Positions 1 through 6,421 of a stretch of 38,724 nucleotides of DNA are shown piece by piece; position 1 is the first letter of the stretch, and every line of letters starts with the position of its first letter. The notes beneath the pieces were generated by a model. That model was not told where the DNA came from. It did no database searches and saw only the letters and a list, made by a program, of their open reading frames with translations. Source of the DNA: Buchananella hordeovulneris (lineage in GTDB: Bacteria; Actinomycetota; Actinomycetes; Actinomycetales; Actinomycetaceae); contig JAUMWR010000001.1 of NCBI GenBank assembly GCA_030529545.1, forward strand, positions 47,377 through 86,100, read 5' to 3'. Position numbers and translations under genes: made by a program.

Positions 1-7
1 AACAATA

Positions 8-35
8 CCCCGGCAGTGTTCCTGCCGGGGATTTT
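8..35 (-). terminator. Hairpin terminator after tRNA-Gly
   Basis: A perfect 9-bp stem (8-16 with 22-30) closes a 5-nt loop. It lies just downstream of the minus-strand tRNA gene. On the minus strand the stem is followed by the T-rich TATTGTT; on the plus strand it is followed by ATTTT, so it could work in both directions and also end a gene left of the window. Confidence 0.75.
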
Positions 36-41
36 CCCTAG

Positions 42-112
42 AGCGGGCGACGGGAATCGAACCCGCCTCTGAAGCTTGGGAAGCTTCCATTCTACCGATG
101 AACTACGCCCGC
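42..112 (-). tRNA. tRNA-Gly (anticodon CCC)
   Basis: Read on the minus strand, the 71 nt fold as a complete cloverleaf. The acceptor stem GCGGGCG pairs with CGCCCGC, the T arm carries GGTTCGATTCC, and the anticodon stem GAAGC/GCTTC holds the loop TTCCCAA, giving anticodon CCC (glycine GGG codons). The discriminator base is T and CCA is not encoded, since CTA follows. A possible -10 box TAGACT lies at 143-138 on the minus strand, about 25 nt upstream of the 5' end. The gene is divergent from dcd. Confidence 0.96.
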
Positions 113-251
113 AGCTCGTCTGGTGACGTGCGGCCACAGTCTAACCCGCCGTCCCGTTTAGCGCCACTCTGCACCCCGGCGCAGGCGCGCCCAGCCGCCC
201 GCGATCAAAACTCGGGCCTTCCGGGCCCTGCGCCTAGCGTGCGGCGGCGGC

Positions 252-257
252 GATAAT
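252..257 (+). promoter_or_regulatory. -10 box of dcd, leaderless arrangement
   Basis: GATAAT ends 7 nt before the dcd ATG, so the A of the start codon is the expected first transcribed base. There is no Shine-Dalgarno sequence and no room for one. No convincing -35 box is seen 16-18 nt upstream. Confidence 0.6.
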
Positions 258-264
258 TGACCCC

Positions 265-939
265 ATGCTGCTTTCTGATCGAGACATCCGCGCCCACGTA
301 GCCACTGGCCAGATCGCCCTGGACCCGTGGGACCCCCAGATGGTGCAGCCCTCCAGCGTGGACGTCCACCTGGACCGCTACTTCCGCCTCTTCGACAACC
401 ATCGCTACCCGGTGATCGACCCGGCGGCCGATCAGAGCGACTTGACGCGCCTCATCGAGGTGGACCCCACCAAGCCCTTCGTGTTGCACCCGGGCGAGTT
501 CGTGCTCGGCTCCACCTTCGAGCTGGTCCGCCTCGGCGACAGCATCGCTGCCCGCCTGGAGGGCAAGAGCTCCCTGGGCCGTCTGGGCCTGCTCACCCAC
601 TCTACGGCCGGCTTCATCGACCCCGGATTCACCGGCCACATCACCCTGGAACTCTCCAACACCGCCACCATGCCGATCCTGCTGTGGCCGGGCATGAAGG
701 TGGGCCAGCTCTGCTTCTTCCAGCTCTCCTCTCCTGCGCAGGCCCCGTACGGGCAGGGCGCGCAGGGCTCGCGCTACCAGGGCCAGCGCGGCCCCACCGC
801 CTCCCGCTCCCACCTGAATTTCTCCCGCGCGGACGTCTCCGCCGGCTACCTGCCGCGCCCCGCTGGGGTGGACGACGCTGCCGCCGGCGCCTACTCGACC
901 GTGCTGCCCTCCTCCCCGGCCAGCCGGAAGGAGAACTAA
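265..939 (+). CDS. dcd: dCTP deaminase, probably the dUMP-forming bifunctional type
   Basis: Trimeric cytosolic enzyme of pyrimidine deoxynucleotide synthesis: it deaminates dCTP and, in the bifunctional actinobacterial form, also releases pyrophosphate to give dUMP for thymidylate synthesis. The 224-residue protein carries the active-site block [10 protein letters not shown] (99-108), then [11 protein letters not shown] (112-122) and the conserved Glu129 in ITLELSN. The AGFIDPGF form matches the Mycobacterium tuberculosis bifunctional enzyme, whereas E. coli Dcd has AHRIDPGW. The C-terminal [10 protein letters not shown] block (169-178) is also conserved. About 30 extra C-terminal residues, rich in Ala and Ser, exceed the usual ~190. 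The ATG is preceded by a -10 box rather than a ribosome site, suggesting a leaderless message. It is co-transcribed with the next gene, 3 nt downstream. Confidence 0.95.
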   Translation: MLLSDRDIRAHVATGQIALDPWDPQMVQPSSVDVHLDRYFRLFDNHRYPVIDPAADQSDLTRLIEVDPTKPFVLHPGEFVLGSTFELVRLGDSIAARLEGKSSLGRLGLLTHSTAGFIDPGFTGHITLELSNTATMPILLWPGMKVGQLCFFQLSSPAQAPYGQGAQGSRYQGQRGPTASRSHLNFSRADVSAGYLPRPAGVDDAAAGAYSTVLPSSPASRKEN

Positions 940-942
940 CCC

Positions 943-1956
943 ATGGACCTGCTTGAGCTCGAAACCGGCCGGGCGTTCACGCTGCTGGCGCTGGCGGAGG
1001 ACGTGGACGCGGAGGAGATCGAGGCCCTGGCGGTGTCGCTGGACCCGGAGGCGGGCTGGTTGATGCCGGGCATGCTTCACCTGACGGGGGAGGCCAGCCT
1101 GACCGGCCCGTGGCAGGTGGATACCGCCACCCGGATGGCCCTGGACCTGCCGGCGTGGACGGCCCAGGCCTACCTGCTGCGCTGCCGGGCGCAGCGCGGT
1201 GGCCCGCTGCCGGTGCACCTGTACGGCGTGGATCCGCTGATGGACCTGTTCCCCTCCGCCGTGCCGGCGGGCACAGAGCTGGTGGCGCTGAATATGCTGC
1301 GTCGCATGGCCCGCCGCTTGGCGGGTGCGGTGCGGGTGGCGGACGCGGCGGACCGCCCCGGGGCGGGCGTGTTCGTGCCGGACCCGGACTCGGCCGTGAA
1401 CATGACCGTGTACGCGCCGATCTGGCTGGACGACCCGGCCGCCATGGCCGTCCTGGACTCCGTCCACCTGCCCTTCGCGCCCGTGGAGCAGGAGGAACCG
1501 ACCGCGCCGAGCGCCGCGCGCTCGCGAGCAGAGAACCGTGCCGCCGCCTTGGCCCGCGCCGCGATCTCCCACATGAGCGAGGAGGAGATCGCGCAGCTGC
1601 ACGCGCGCGCCGACGCCGCCGACGCGGCCGCCCTGGCGCTGCCCGCAGTGCGCATGGGCTACCACCTGCGGTTGAAGGGACGCGCCTACCAAGTGGACCT
1701 GACGGCCACGGGGGAGACCCATCCGCCGTTGGTTATCCAGGGGGAGCAGTGGGCCCCGCAGGGCGTGGTCTGCTACCAGCTGCGCTGGATTCCCAACGAC
1801 TACACGATGACGGGCCCGGTGCGCGTGCCCCGCTCGGTGCGCCGCGACCGGCTCGTGGCCGCCCAGCAGATCGAGGCAGCTGCCACCGCCCTGGCTTTGG
1901 CCACCGGCGGGCGGATCGTGGACGAGGACGGCTTCCTGGTGGAGACCGCCGCCTAG
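943..1956 (+). CDS. Conserved-looking protein of unknown function, dcd operon partner
   Basis: I do not recognise the family. The 337-residue protein has no signal peptide or membrane segment. It is acidic and Ala/Leu-rich at the N-terminus, with a basic patch near the end of the middle section and a C-terminal part (about 230-337) containing the aromatic-rich strands YQVDLTATGE, GVVCYQLRWIPNDY and a final acidic GRIVDEDGFLVE. A strong ribosome site (GGAAGGAG at the end of dcd) sits 5-10 nt before the ATG, and the 3-nt gap to dcd makes translational coupling likely. Codon use and G+C match dcd. It ends tail-to-tail, 3 nt from the stop of the minus-strand reductase. It is very likely a real gene; the role is open. 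Confidence 0.85.
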   Translation: MDLLELETGRAFTLLALAEDVDAEEIEALAVSLDPEAGWLMPGMLHLTGEASLTGPWQVDTATRMALDLPAWTAQAYLLRCRAQRGGPLPVHLYGVDPLMDLFPSAVPAGTELVALNMLRRMARRLAGAVRVADAADRPGAGVFVPDPDSAVNMTVYAPIWLDDPAAMAVLDSVHLPFAPVEQEEPTAPSAARSRAENRAAALARAAISHMSEEEIAQLHARADAADAAALALPAVRMGYHLRLKGRAYQVDLTATGETHPPLVIQGEQWAPQGVVCYQLRWIPNDYTMTGPVRVPRSVRRDRLVAAQQIEAAATALALATGGRIVDEDGFLVETAA

Positions 1957-1959
1957 TGG

Positions 1960-4440
1960 CTAATCCTCCTGCTCCTTGGCGGGCAGGCCCCGGCGGACCG
2001 CCTCCAGCATGAGGGTGGCGACGTCACGTACCTCCAGCGGCGTGCCCTCGGTGCCGGCGTTCTTGTTGGTGCCGTCGGTGAGCATGGTGGTGCAGAACGG
2101 GCAGGCCGTGGCCACTACCTCGGCGCCGGTGGAGGCCGCCTCTGCCGCGCGCGTGGCCCCGATGGAGACGCCCAGCGACTCCTCCATCCACACGCGCGCG
2201 CCGCCCGCCCCACAGCACAGGGCGCGCTCGCGGTTGCGCGGCATTTCGACGACGTTCCCCGCACCGCCACTAGCAGCGAGCAGCTCGCGCGGCGGCGAGT
2301 ACACCTGGTTGTGGCGTCCCAGGAAGCACGGGTCGTGGAAGGTGATCTGGCGGGCCTGGTCCGCGGGCGGGGCGACGGGCTGCAACCGTCCCTCGCGCAC
2401 CAGCGAGTTCAAGAGCTGGGTGTGGTGGACCACCTCGAACTTGCCGCCCAGTTGCGGGTATTCGCGGGCGATCGTGTTGAAGCAGTGGGCGCAGGAGACG
2501 ACTATCCGGGTGGCCTTTACCTCCTGCAGCGCCTCGATGTTGGCGCTGGCGAGCAGTTGGAACAGCACCTCGTTGCCGGCGCGCCTGGCCGGGTCGCCCG
2601 TGCAGCTTTCGCCGCTGCCCAGGACCGCGAAGCGCACGCCGGCGATGTGGAGCAGCTCCGCGATCGCGGCTGTGGTCTTCTTGGCGCGGTCCTCGAAAGC
2701 ACCGGCGCAGCCGACGAACATGACGTAGTCGACCTCGGTGGCGTCCTCCACGTCCTGCCCCAATACTGGCACGTCGAAGTCCAGGCCCTTGGCCCACTCC
2801 ATGCGCTTGCGGGCCGCCGCGTTCCACGGGTTTCCCTTGGACTCCAGGCCCCGGAAGACCTTGGAAAGCTCGCTCGGGAACGCCGACTCCATCAACACCT
2901 GGTGGCGGCGCAGGTTCACGATGTGGTCCACGTGCTCGATGTCCACCGGGCACTGCTGCGTGCAGGCGCCGCAGCTCGTGCAGCTCCACAGCACCTCCGG
3001 GGCGATTACGTTTCCCACCAGCGCTGGCAGCTCGCCGGCCGCGATCCGCGCGGCCGTGAACTCCGTGCCTTCCGGGGCGGCCCCGGCCGCGAGCAGCGCG
3101 CCCAACAGGTCGTCGTTGTGGCCCAGCAGCGCCACCGGGCGCTCGCCCGCCCCGCCCTGCGCGGGGGAAGCGGCCGCTTCACCGCTGGCCGCCTTGGCGG
3201 TGGCGCCGGCGGGAACGTCGTCCACCGCAGCGCCAAGCGCGGCGGCCGCCCGCAAGAACGGCGCCATCGCGTGGTGGTGCTCGCGCAAAGACATCACCAG
3301 GAGCTTGGGGGAAAGCGGCTTGCCCGTGTTCCACGCCGGGCAGACCTCCTGGCAGCGGCCGCACTCGGTGCAGGTGGAGAAGTCCAGCAGGCTCTTCCAG
3401 GAGAAGTCGGCGATGTTACCGATGCCCAGCACGGCGGAGTCGTCCAGCTCGTCCGTCAGCTCCGGCGTGAGCGGCTCGCCGTCCACCAGCAGCGGCGCCA
3501 CGGCGCCCAGCGCCTTCGAGCCGTCCAGCTCGCGCCGACCGTAGATGTTCACAAAGGCCAGGAAGCGGTGCCACGCCACGCCCATCGCGGGGGACAGGCC
3601 CACCACGGCGAACCAGGCCATGGAGATCAGTACCTTGGCCAGGGCCGTCAGCGTGATCGCGGCGGCCAGCACCTCCAGCGACAAGCCACGCAGTGCCTCG
3701 CCCACAAACCACGTTAGCGGGTAGACCCACTTGGAGGGCGCCTGCGGCCCCTCCGCCAACTCCCCGCCGGTGGCGTCCCCGTCGCTGAACGTCGTCAGGT
3801 AGTGGTTGGGGGACACGACCAGCGGGTCGTTCCAGGCGGAGATGGGGTTGGCCAGCGCGGAGGCGAAAGCCCACTCCAGCGACCGCAGCGCCAGCACGCA
3901 AACCAACACCCCCAGGATGGTCCACTCCACGTAGCGCGCCTGCCACCAAGAGGAACCCAGGAAGCGGGAGAGGGAGAAGCGAGTGCCGTTCGGGGCGTGG
4001 GCCGGATCGGCCTGGGCCGGCTTGCCCCGCCCCGTGCGGGTGCGCACCACCATCATCGCCACGATGCCCAGCAGACCCGCCCAGGCAAAAATCTCCACCA
4101 GCCACGTGAAGACCGGCCACTGGCCCAGTATCGGCAGGTGGTAGGCCGGGTTAACGAGCTGGCCGTAGCTGCCCACCAGGGTCAGCACCAGCACGGGGAA
4201 GGAAACCATCACCACCCAGTGCGCGGCCCGGATGAGGGGGCGGCCGCGGAAAGCCTGGTGCCCCACCGCCTGCGTCAGGCTCAGCCAGAGCCGGCGCGGC
4301 ACATCGCCGGCGCGGTCCGGGGCACTGCGGCCCACGCGCATAGCCACCACCAGCTTGTAAACGCCGCGAGCAAACAGCGCCACCCCCACCACAGTGGCAA
4401 GCACGGCCACCACCAGGGAAATCACGGACAGCAGGGGCAA
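1960..4440 (-). CDS. Membrane iron-sulfur reductase, HdrD/GlpC-like (Rv0338c type)
   Basis: A fusion of an N-terminal membrane domain (several hydrophobic helices within about residues 1-320, nitrate-reductase-gamma-like) with a cytoplasmic heterodisulfide-reductase-like part. Two ferredoxin motifs are visible: CTECGRCQEVCP from Cys357 and CTSCGACTQQCP from Cys487. Two cysteine-rich (CCG) domains follow, with MFVGCAGAFEDR, VSCAHCFNT and the C-terminal RALCCGAGGAR. The architecture matches the essential but poorly understood M. tuberculosis Rv0338c, thought to pass electrons between membrane quinones and a soluble partner. I chose the TTG at 4440, with GGAG 6 nt upstream; the frame stays open to a TTG at 4557, but that has no ribosome site and adds an Arg/Gly-rich stretch. 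An Ala-rich linker (VDDVPAGAT onward, encoded near 3150-3225) separates the two ferredoxin motifs. The donor and acceptor are unknown. Confidence 0.88.
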   Translation of the reverse strand: MPLLSVISLVVAVLATVVGVALFARGVYKLVVAMRVGRSAPDRAGDVPRRLWLSLTQAVGHQAFRGRPLIRAAHWVVMVSFPVLVLTLVGSYGQLVNPAYHLPILGQWPVFTWLVEIFAWAGLLGIVAMMVVRTRTGRGKPAQADPAHAPNGTRFSLSRFLGSSWWQARYVEWTILGVLVCVLALRSLEWAFASALANPISAWNDPLVVSPNHYLTTFSDGDATGGELAEGPQAPSKWVYPLTWFVGEALRGLSLEVLAAAITLTALAKVLISMAWFAVVGLSPAMGVAWHRFLAFVNIYGRRELDGSKALGAVAPLLVDGEPLTPELTDELDDSAVLGIGNIADFSWKSLLDFSTCTECGRCQEVCPAWNTGKPLSPKLLVMSLREHHHAMAPFLRAAAALGAAVDDVPAGATAKAASGEAAASPAQGGAGERPVALLGHNDDLLGALLAAGAAPEGTEFTAARIAAGELPALVGNVIAPEVLWSCTSCGACTQQCPVDIEHVDHIVNLRRHQVLMESAFPSELSKVFRGLESKGNPWNAAARKRMEWAKGLDFDVPVLGQDVEDATEVDYVMFVGCAGAFEDRAKKTTAAIAELLHIAGVRFAVLGSGESCTGDPARRAGNEVLFQLLASANIEALQEVKATRIVVSCAHCFNTIAREYPQLGGKFEVVHHTQLLNSLVREGRLQPVAPPADQARQITFHDPCFLGRHNQVYSPPRELLAASGGAGNVVEMPRNRERALCCGAGGARVWMEESLGVSIGATRAAEAASTGAEVVATACPFCTTMLTDGTNKNAGTEGTPLEVRDVATLMLEAVRRGLPAKEQED
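3210..3226 (+). repeat. 17-nt oligomer, copy 1
   Basis: CGGGAACGTCGTCCACC occurs here and again, identical, at 22111-22127. Both copies lie in minus-strand genes, at the start of an Ala/Pro/Gly-rich linker, and both encode VDDVP. The 10-nt core GGGAACGTCG is found six times in the window. Confidence 0.6.
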
Positions 4441-4693
4441 TGTGGGCTCCAGGCAGGTAGAAATCGCCCGGCCCCGGCGGCCAGGCGTCCCCAAATCTAC
4501 CGGGGGCTGGTGCGCGCCCGCCCGCCAAGCGCACCCGCGCGCACAAAAGCGCGCCAAACGAGGGAAAACTGTTCCCGTACGGGGGGGGCGGCGCGCGGCG
4601 AATTTGGGAAAGGGGGGCGTGCTAATGGCGGTGGATCGATCGCTTGGGCTTGCTGGCGGCGAACACGGCAGTCAGCGTGGCGTGCTGCACAGG

Positions 4694-4699
4694 TAGGCT
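4694..4699 (+). promoter_or_regulatory. Possible -10 box of the DUF4235 gene
   Basis: TAGGCT lies 21 nt upstream of the ATG, allowing a short leader that holds the AAAGGAG ribosome site. The same hexamer is found before the asparagine-synthetase-like gene. No good -35 box is visible. The stretch 4441-4693 has no gene of its own. Confidence 0.35.
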
Positions 4700-4720
4700 G
4701 GAGCGCGGAAAGGAGTTCTC

Positions 4721-4999
4721 ATGGACTTGGGATGGAAGGTTACGCACCTGGCGGCGGCAGCGGCGGCAGGATTTGCGGCTAACTTCGTGCTGAAGAAGGC
4801 GTGGCAACTGACCACGGGCCGTGACGCCCCGGTTGACGACGAGGACCCGGACGTGAGCGTTGCAGAGGTACTGGTCTACGCGGCAGTCAGCGGGGTTGTG
4901 TTCACCCTGCTGCGGCGCGGCGCCGTGGGCGCCGCAGCTCACCTGTACGGCCCCAAGGGTTACGACCCGCGGCGCAAGGTGCAGCTAGAGCAGGCCTGA
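4721..4999 (+). CDS. DUF4235 family small membrane protein
   Basis: A 92-residue protein with a hydrophobic N-terminal segment (about 6-24), a short acidic loop (VDDEDPDVSV) and a second hydrophobic segment (about 48-65), ending in a basic tail. This two-helix layout and the AEVLVYAAVSG stretch fit the actinobacterial DUF4235 family, whose function is not known. The ribosome site AAAGGAG is 6 nt before the ATG. It stands alone between the divergent reductase gene and its own terminator. Confidence 0.85.
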   Translation: MDLGWKVTHLAAAAAAGFAANFVLKKAWQLTTGRDAPVDDEDPDVSVAEVLVYAAVSGVVFTLLRRGAVGAAAHLYGPKGYDPRRKVQLEQA

Positions 5000-5013
5000 C
5001 CCGGAGCAAGACT

Positions 5014-5052
5014 GGCGGGGCGGGGGCTGGAGATAGCCCCTGCCCCGCCTTT
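5014..5052 (+). terminator. Terminator of the DUF4235 gene
   Basis: A 15-bp G+C-rich stem (5014-5028 with 5035-5049, one G-U pair) with a 6-nt loop is followed by TTT. It separates the small membrane-protein gene from the riboswitch-controlled thiamine operon. Confidence 0.85.
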
Positions 5053-5131
5053 GCTTCCCCCGTCTGGGGTGATGCACGTCCCGGTGCCCGGAGATGGGAG
5101 CCCTTTGGGTGCGCGAGTAGACTTTCGCTCA

Positions 5132-5221
5132 CGACAGGGGAGCAAAGCCCACGGGCTGAGCTGAGAGTGCCACCAGGCAGACCCTCGAACCTGATCCGGC
5201 TAGTACCGGCGAAGGGAGTCG
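5132..5221 (+). promoter_or_regulatory. TPP riboswitch aptamer (THI element)
   Basis: The aptamer senses thiamin pyrophosphate and controls the transporter operon that follows. The diagnostic segments are present in order: CTGAGAGTGC, then ACCCTCGAACCTGATCCGG, CTAGTACCGG and CGAAGGGAG. The closing P1 stem is CGAC (5132-5135) with GTCG (5218-5221). It sits 43 nt upstream of the thiB start, directly after a terminator, so its promoter must lie in about 5053-5131. Confidence 0.95.
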
Positions 5222-5259
5222 AGATTTCTCATGCACCCCTTCACAACGAGTTGAAGGAG
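5211..5259 (+). promoter_or_regulatory. Predicted translational expression platform of the riboswitch
   Basis: The segment CCTTCA (5238-5243) can pair with TGAAGG (5252-5257), which includes most of the thiB ribosome site GAAGGAG (5253-5259). Alternatively CCCTTC (5237-5242) can pair with GAAGGG (5211-5216) at the 3' side of the aptamer. The two pairings exclude each other, giving an ON/OFF switch by hiding the ribosome site. There is no intrinsic terminator between aptamer and ATG. The pairings are seen in the sequence; their use is inferred. Confidence 0.6.
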
Positions 5260-5263
5260 AATC

Positions 5264-6361
5264 ATGCGTTTGAAGCGCACCATTGCTTTTGCGGCCGCCG
5301 CCGCAGCCGCCGTCAGCCTGGCGGCCTGCTCTGCGGAGAAGCCCGCCGAGCAGGCAGAAGCTACCGCCACCACGGAGGCTGGCGCTCCCGCCGAGGGCGG
5401 CGCCGAGGGCGAAGTCGTCACCGTCATCACCCACGGTTCTTTCAACGTTCCGGACGAGCTGAAGGAAGCCTTTGAGAAGGAGAGCGGCTACAAGCTGGAG
5501 ATCCAGGAGCGCGGCGACGCCGGCGAGCTGACCAACGCCCTGGCCCTGTCCAAGGACGCCCCGCTGGGCGATGCCTTCTTCGGCGTGGACAACACCTTCG
5601 CCTCCCGCCTGGTAGATGAGGGGGTCGTGGCGGACGTCGGCATCATGCTGCCGACCGGCGCGGGTGCCTTCGCGGTGGAGGACGCCCCGGGCCTGGCCCC
5701 GATCGACATGGGGGACGTCTGCATCAACGCCGACAAGAAGTGGTTTGCGGAGAACAACGTGGCAATCCCGGCCACCTTCGAGGACCTCGCCAAGCCGGAG
5801 TACAAGGACAAGCTGGTTGTCATGAACCCGGCTTCCTCCTCCCCGGGGCTGTCCTTCCTGCTGGCCACCGTCTCCCACTTTGGCAAGGACGGCTACCTGA
5901 ACTACTGGAAGCAGCTCAAGGACAACGGCGTCAAGGTCACCTCTGGCTGGTCCGAGGCCTTCGAGGCTGACTTCTCCGCCGGTGAGGGCAAGGGCGCCTA
6001 CCCGCTCATGCTGTCTTACTCCTCCTCCCCGTCCTACTTCGTCAACGACGAGGGCACCGAGGCCGCCGTGGCCAACCTGGACCAGACCTGCTTCCGCCAG
6101 GTCGAGTACGCCGGTGTGCTGACCAACGCCAAGAACGCTGCCGGTGGCAAGGCATTCGTCGAGTGGTTGCTGACCACCCCGGTACAGGAGTCCATCCCGG
6201 ACAACATGTACATGTACCCGACCAGCTCTGAGGCCAAGCTGCCGGAGGCACTGACCAAGTTCGGCCCGCTTGCCGCCAAGCCCGAGTTTGTCTCCCCAGC
6301 CGAGATCGGCGCGCACCGCAACGAGTGGATTGAGGCCTGGACCGAGGCGATGTCCAAGTGA
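5264..6361 (+). CDS. thiB: Thiamine ABC transporter substrate-binding lipoprotein
   Basis: Extracytoplasmic receptor that captures thiamine or its phosphates and hands it to ThiP. The 365-residue precursor has a lipoprotein signal with the lipobox L19-A20-A21-C22 and an Ala/Glu-rich tether (about 23-48). The mature part is a periplasmic-binding fold of the ThiB/iron-binding cluster, with motifs VVTVITHGSFNVPDEL, GDAGELTNALALSK and GVDNTFASRL typical of thiamine-binding proteins. The ribosome site GAAGGAG lies 4 nt before the ATG and is the target of the riboswitch platform. It is the first gene of thiB-thiP-thiQ; a strong hairpin follows the stop. Thiamine specificity rests on the riboswitch plus the family. 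Confidence 0.93.
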   Translation: MRLKRTIAFAAAAAAAVSLAACSAEKPAEQAEATATTEAGAPAEGGAEGEVVTVITHGSFNVPDELKEAFEKESGYKLEIQERGDAGELTNALALSKDAPLGDAFFGVDNTFASRLVDEGVVADVGIMLPTGAGAFAVEDAPGLAPIDMGDVCINADKKWFAENNVAIPATFEDLAKPEYKDKLVVMNPASSSPGLSFLLATVSHFGKDGYLNYWKQLKDNGVKVTSGWSEAFEADFSAGEGKGAYPLMLSYSSSPSYFVNDEGTEAAVANLDQTCFRQVEYAGVLTNAKNAAGGKAFVEWLLTTPVQESIPDNMYMYPTSSEAKLPEALTKFGPLAAKPEFVSPAEIGAHRNEWIEAWTEAMSK

Positions 6362-6370
6362 GTTAGTGTT

Positions 6371-6401
6371 TGGCCCGGGGCGGCTTGGCCGTCCCGGGCC
6401 A
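6371..6401 (+). other. Intercistronic hairpin between thiB and thiP
   Basis: A 13-bp, almost pure G-C stem (6371-6383 with 6389-6401, one G-U) with a 5-nt loop lies 10 nt after the thiB stop. No T-run follows, so it probably protects the thiB message or only partly attenuates readthrough, giving more binding protein than permease. Confidence 0.7.
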
Positions 6402-6421
6402 AGCTCTATGTGGAGAAGTTC

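Noticed and set aside
205..1722. A 505-codon minus-strand frame opposite dcd and its partner
   Set aside because: It covers both genes of a well-supported operon in antisense and reads as Arg/Gly/Gln/His repeats typical of reverse frames.
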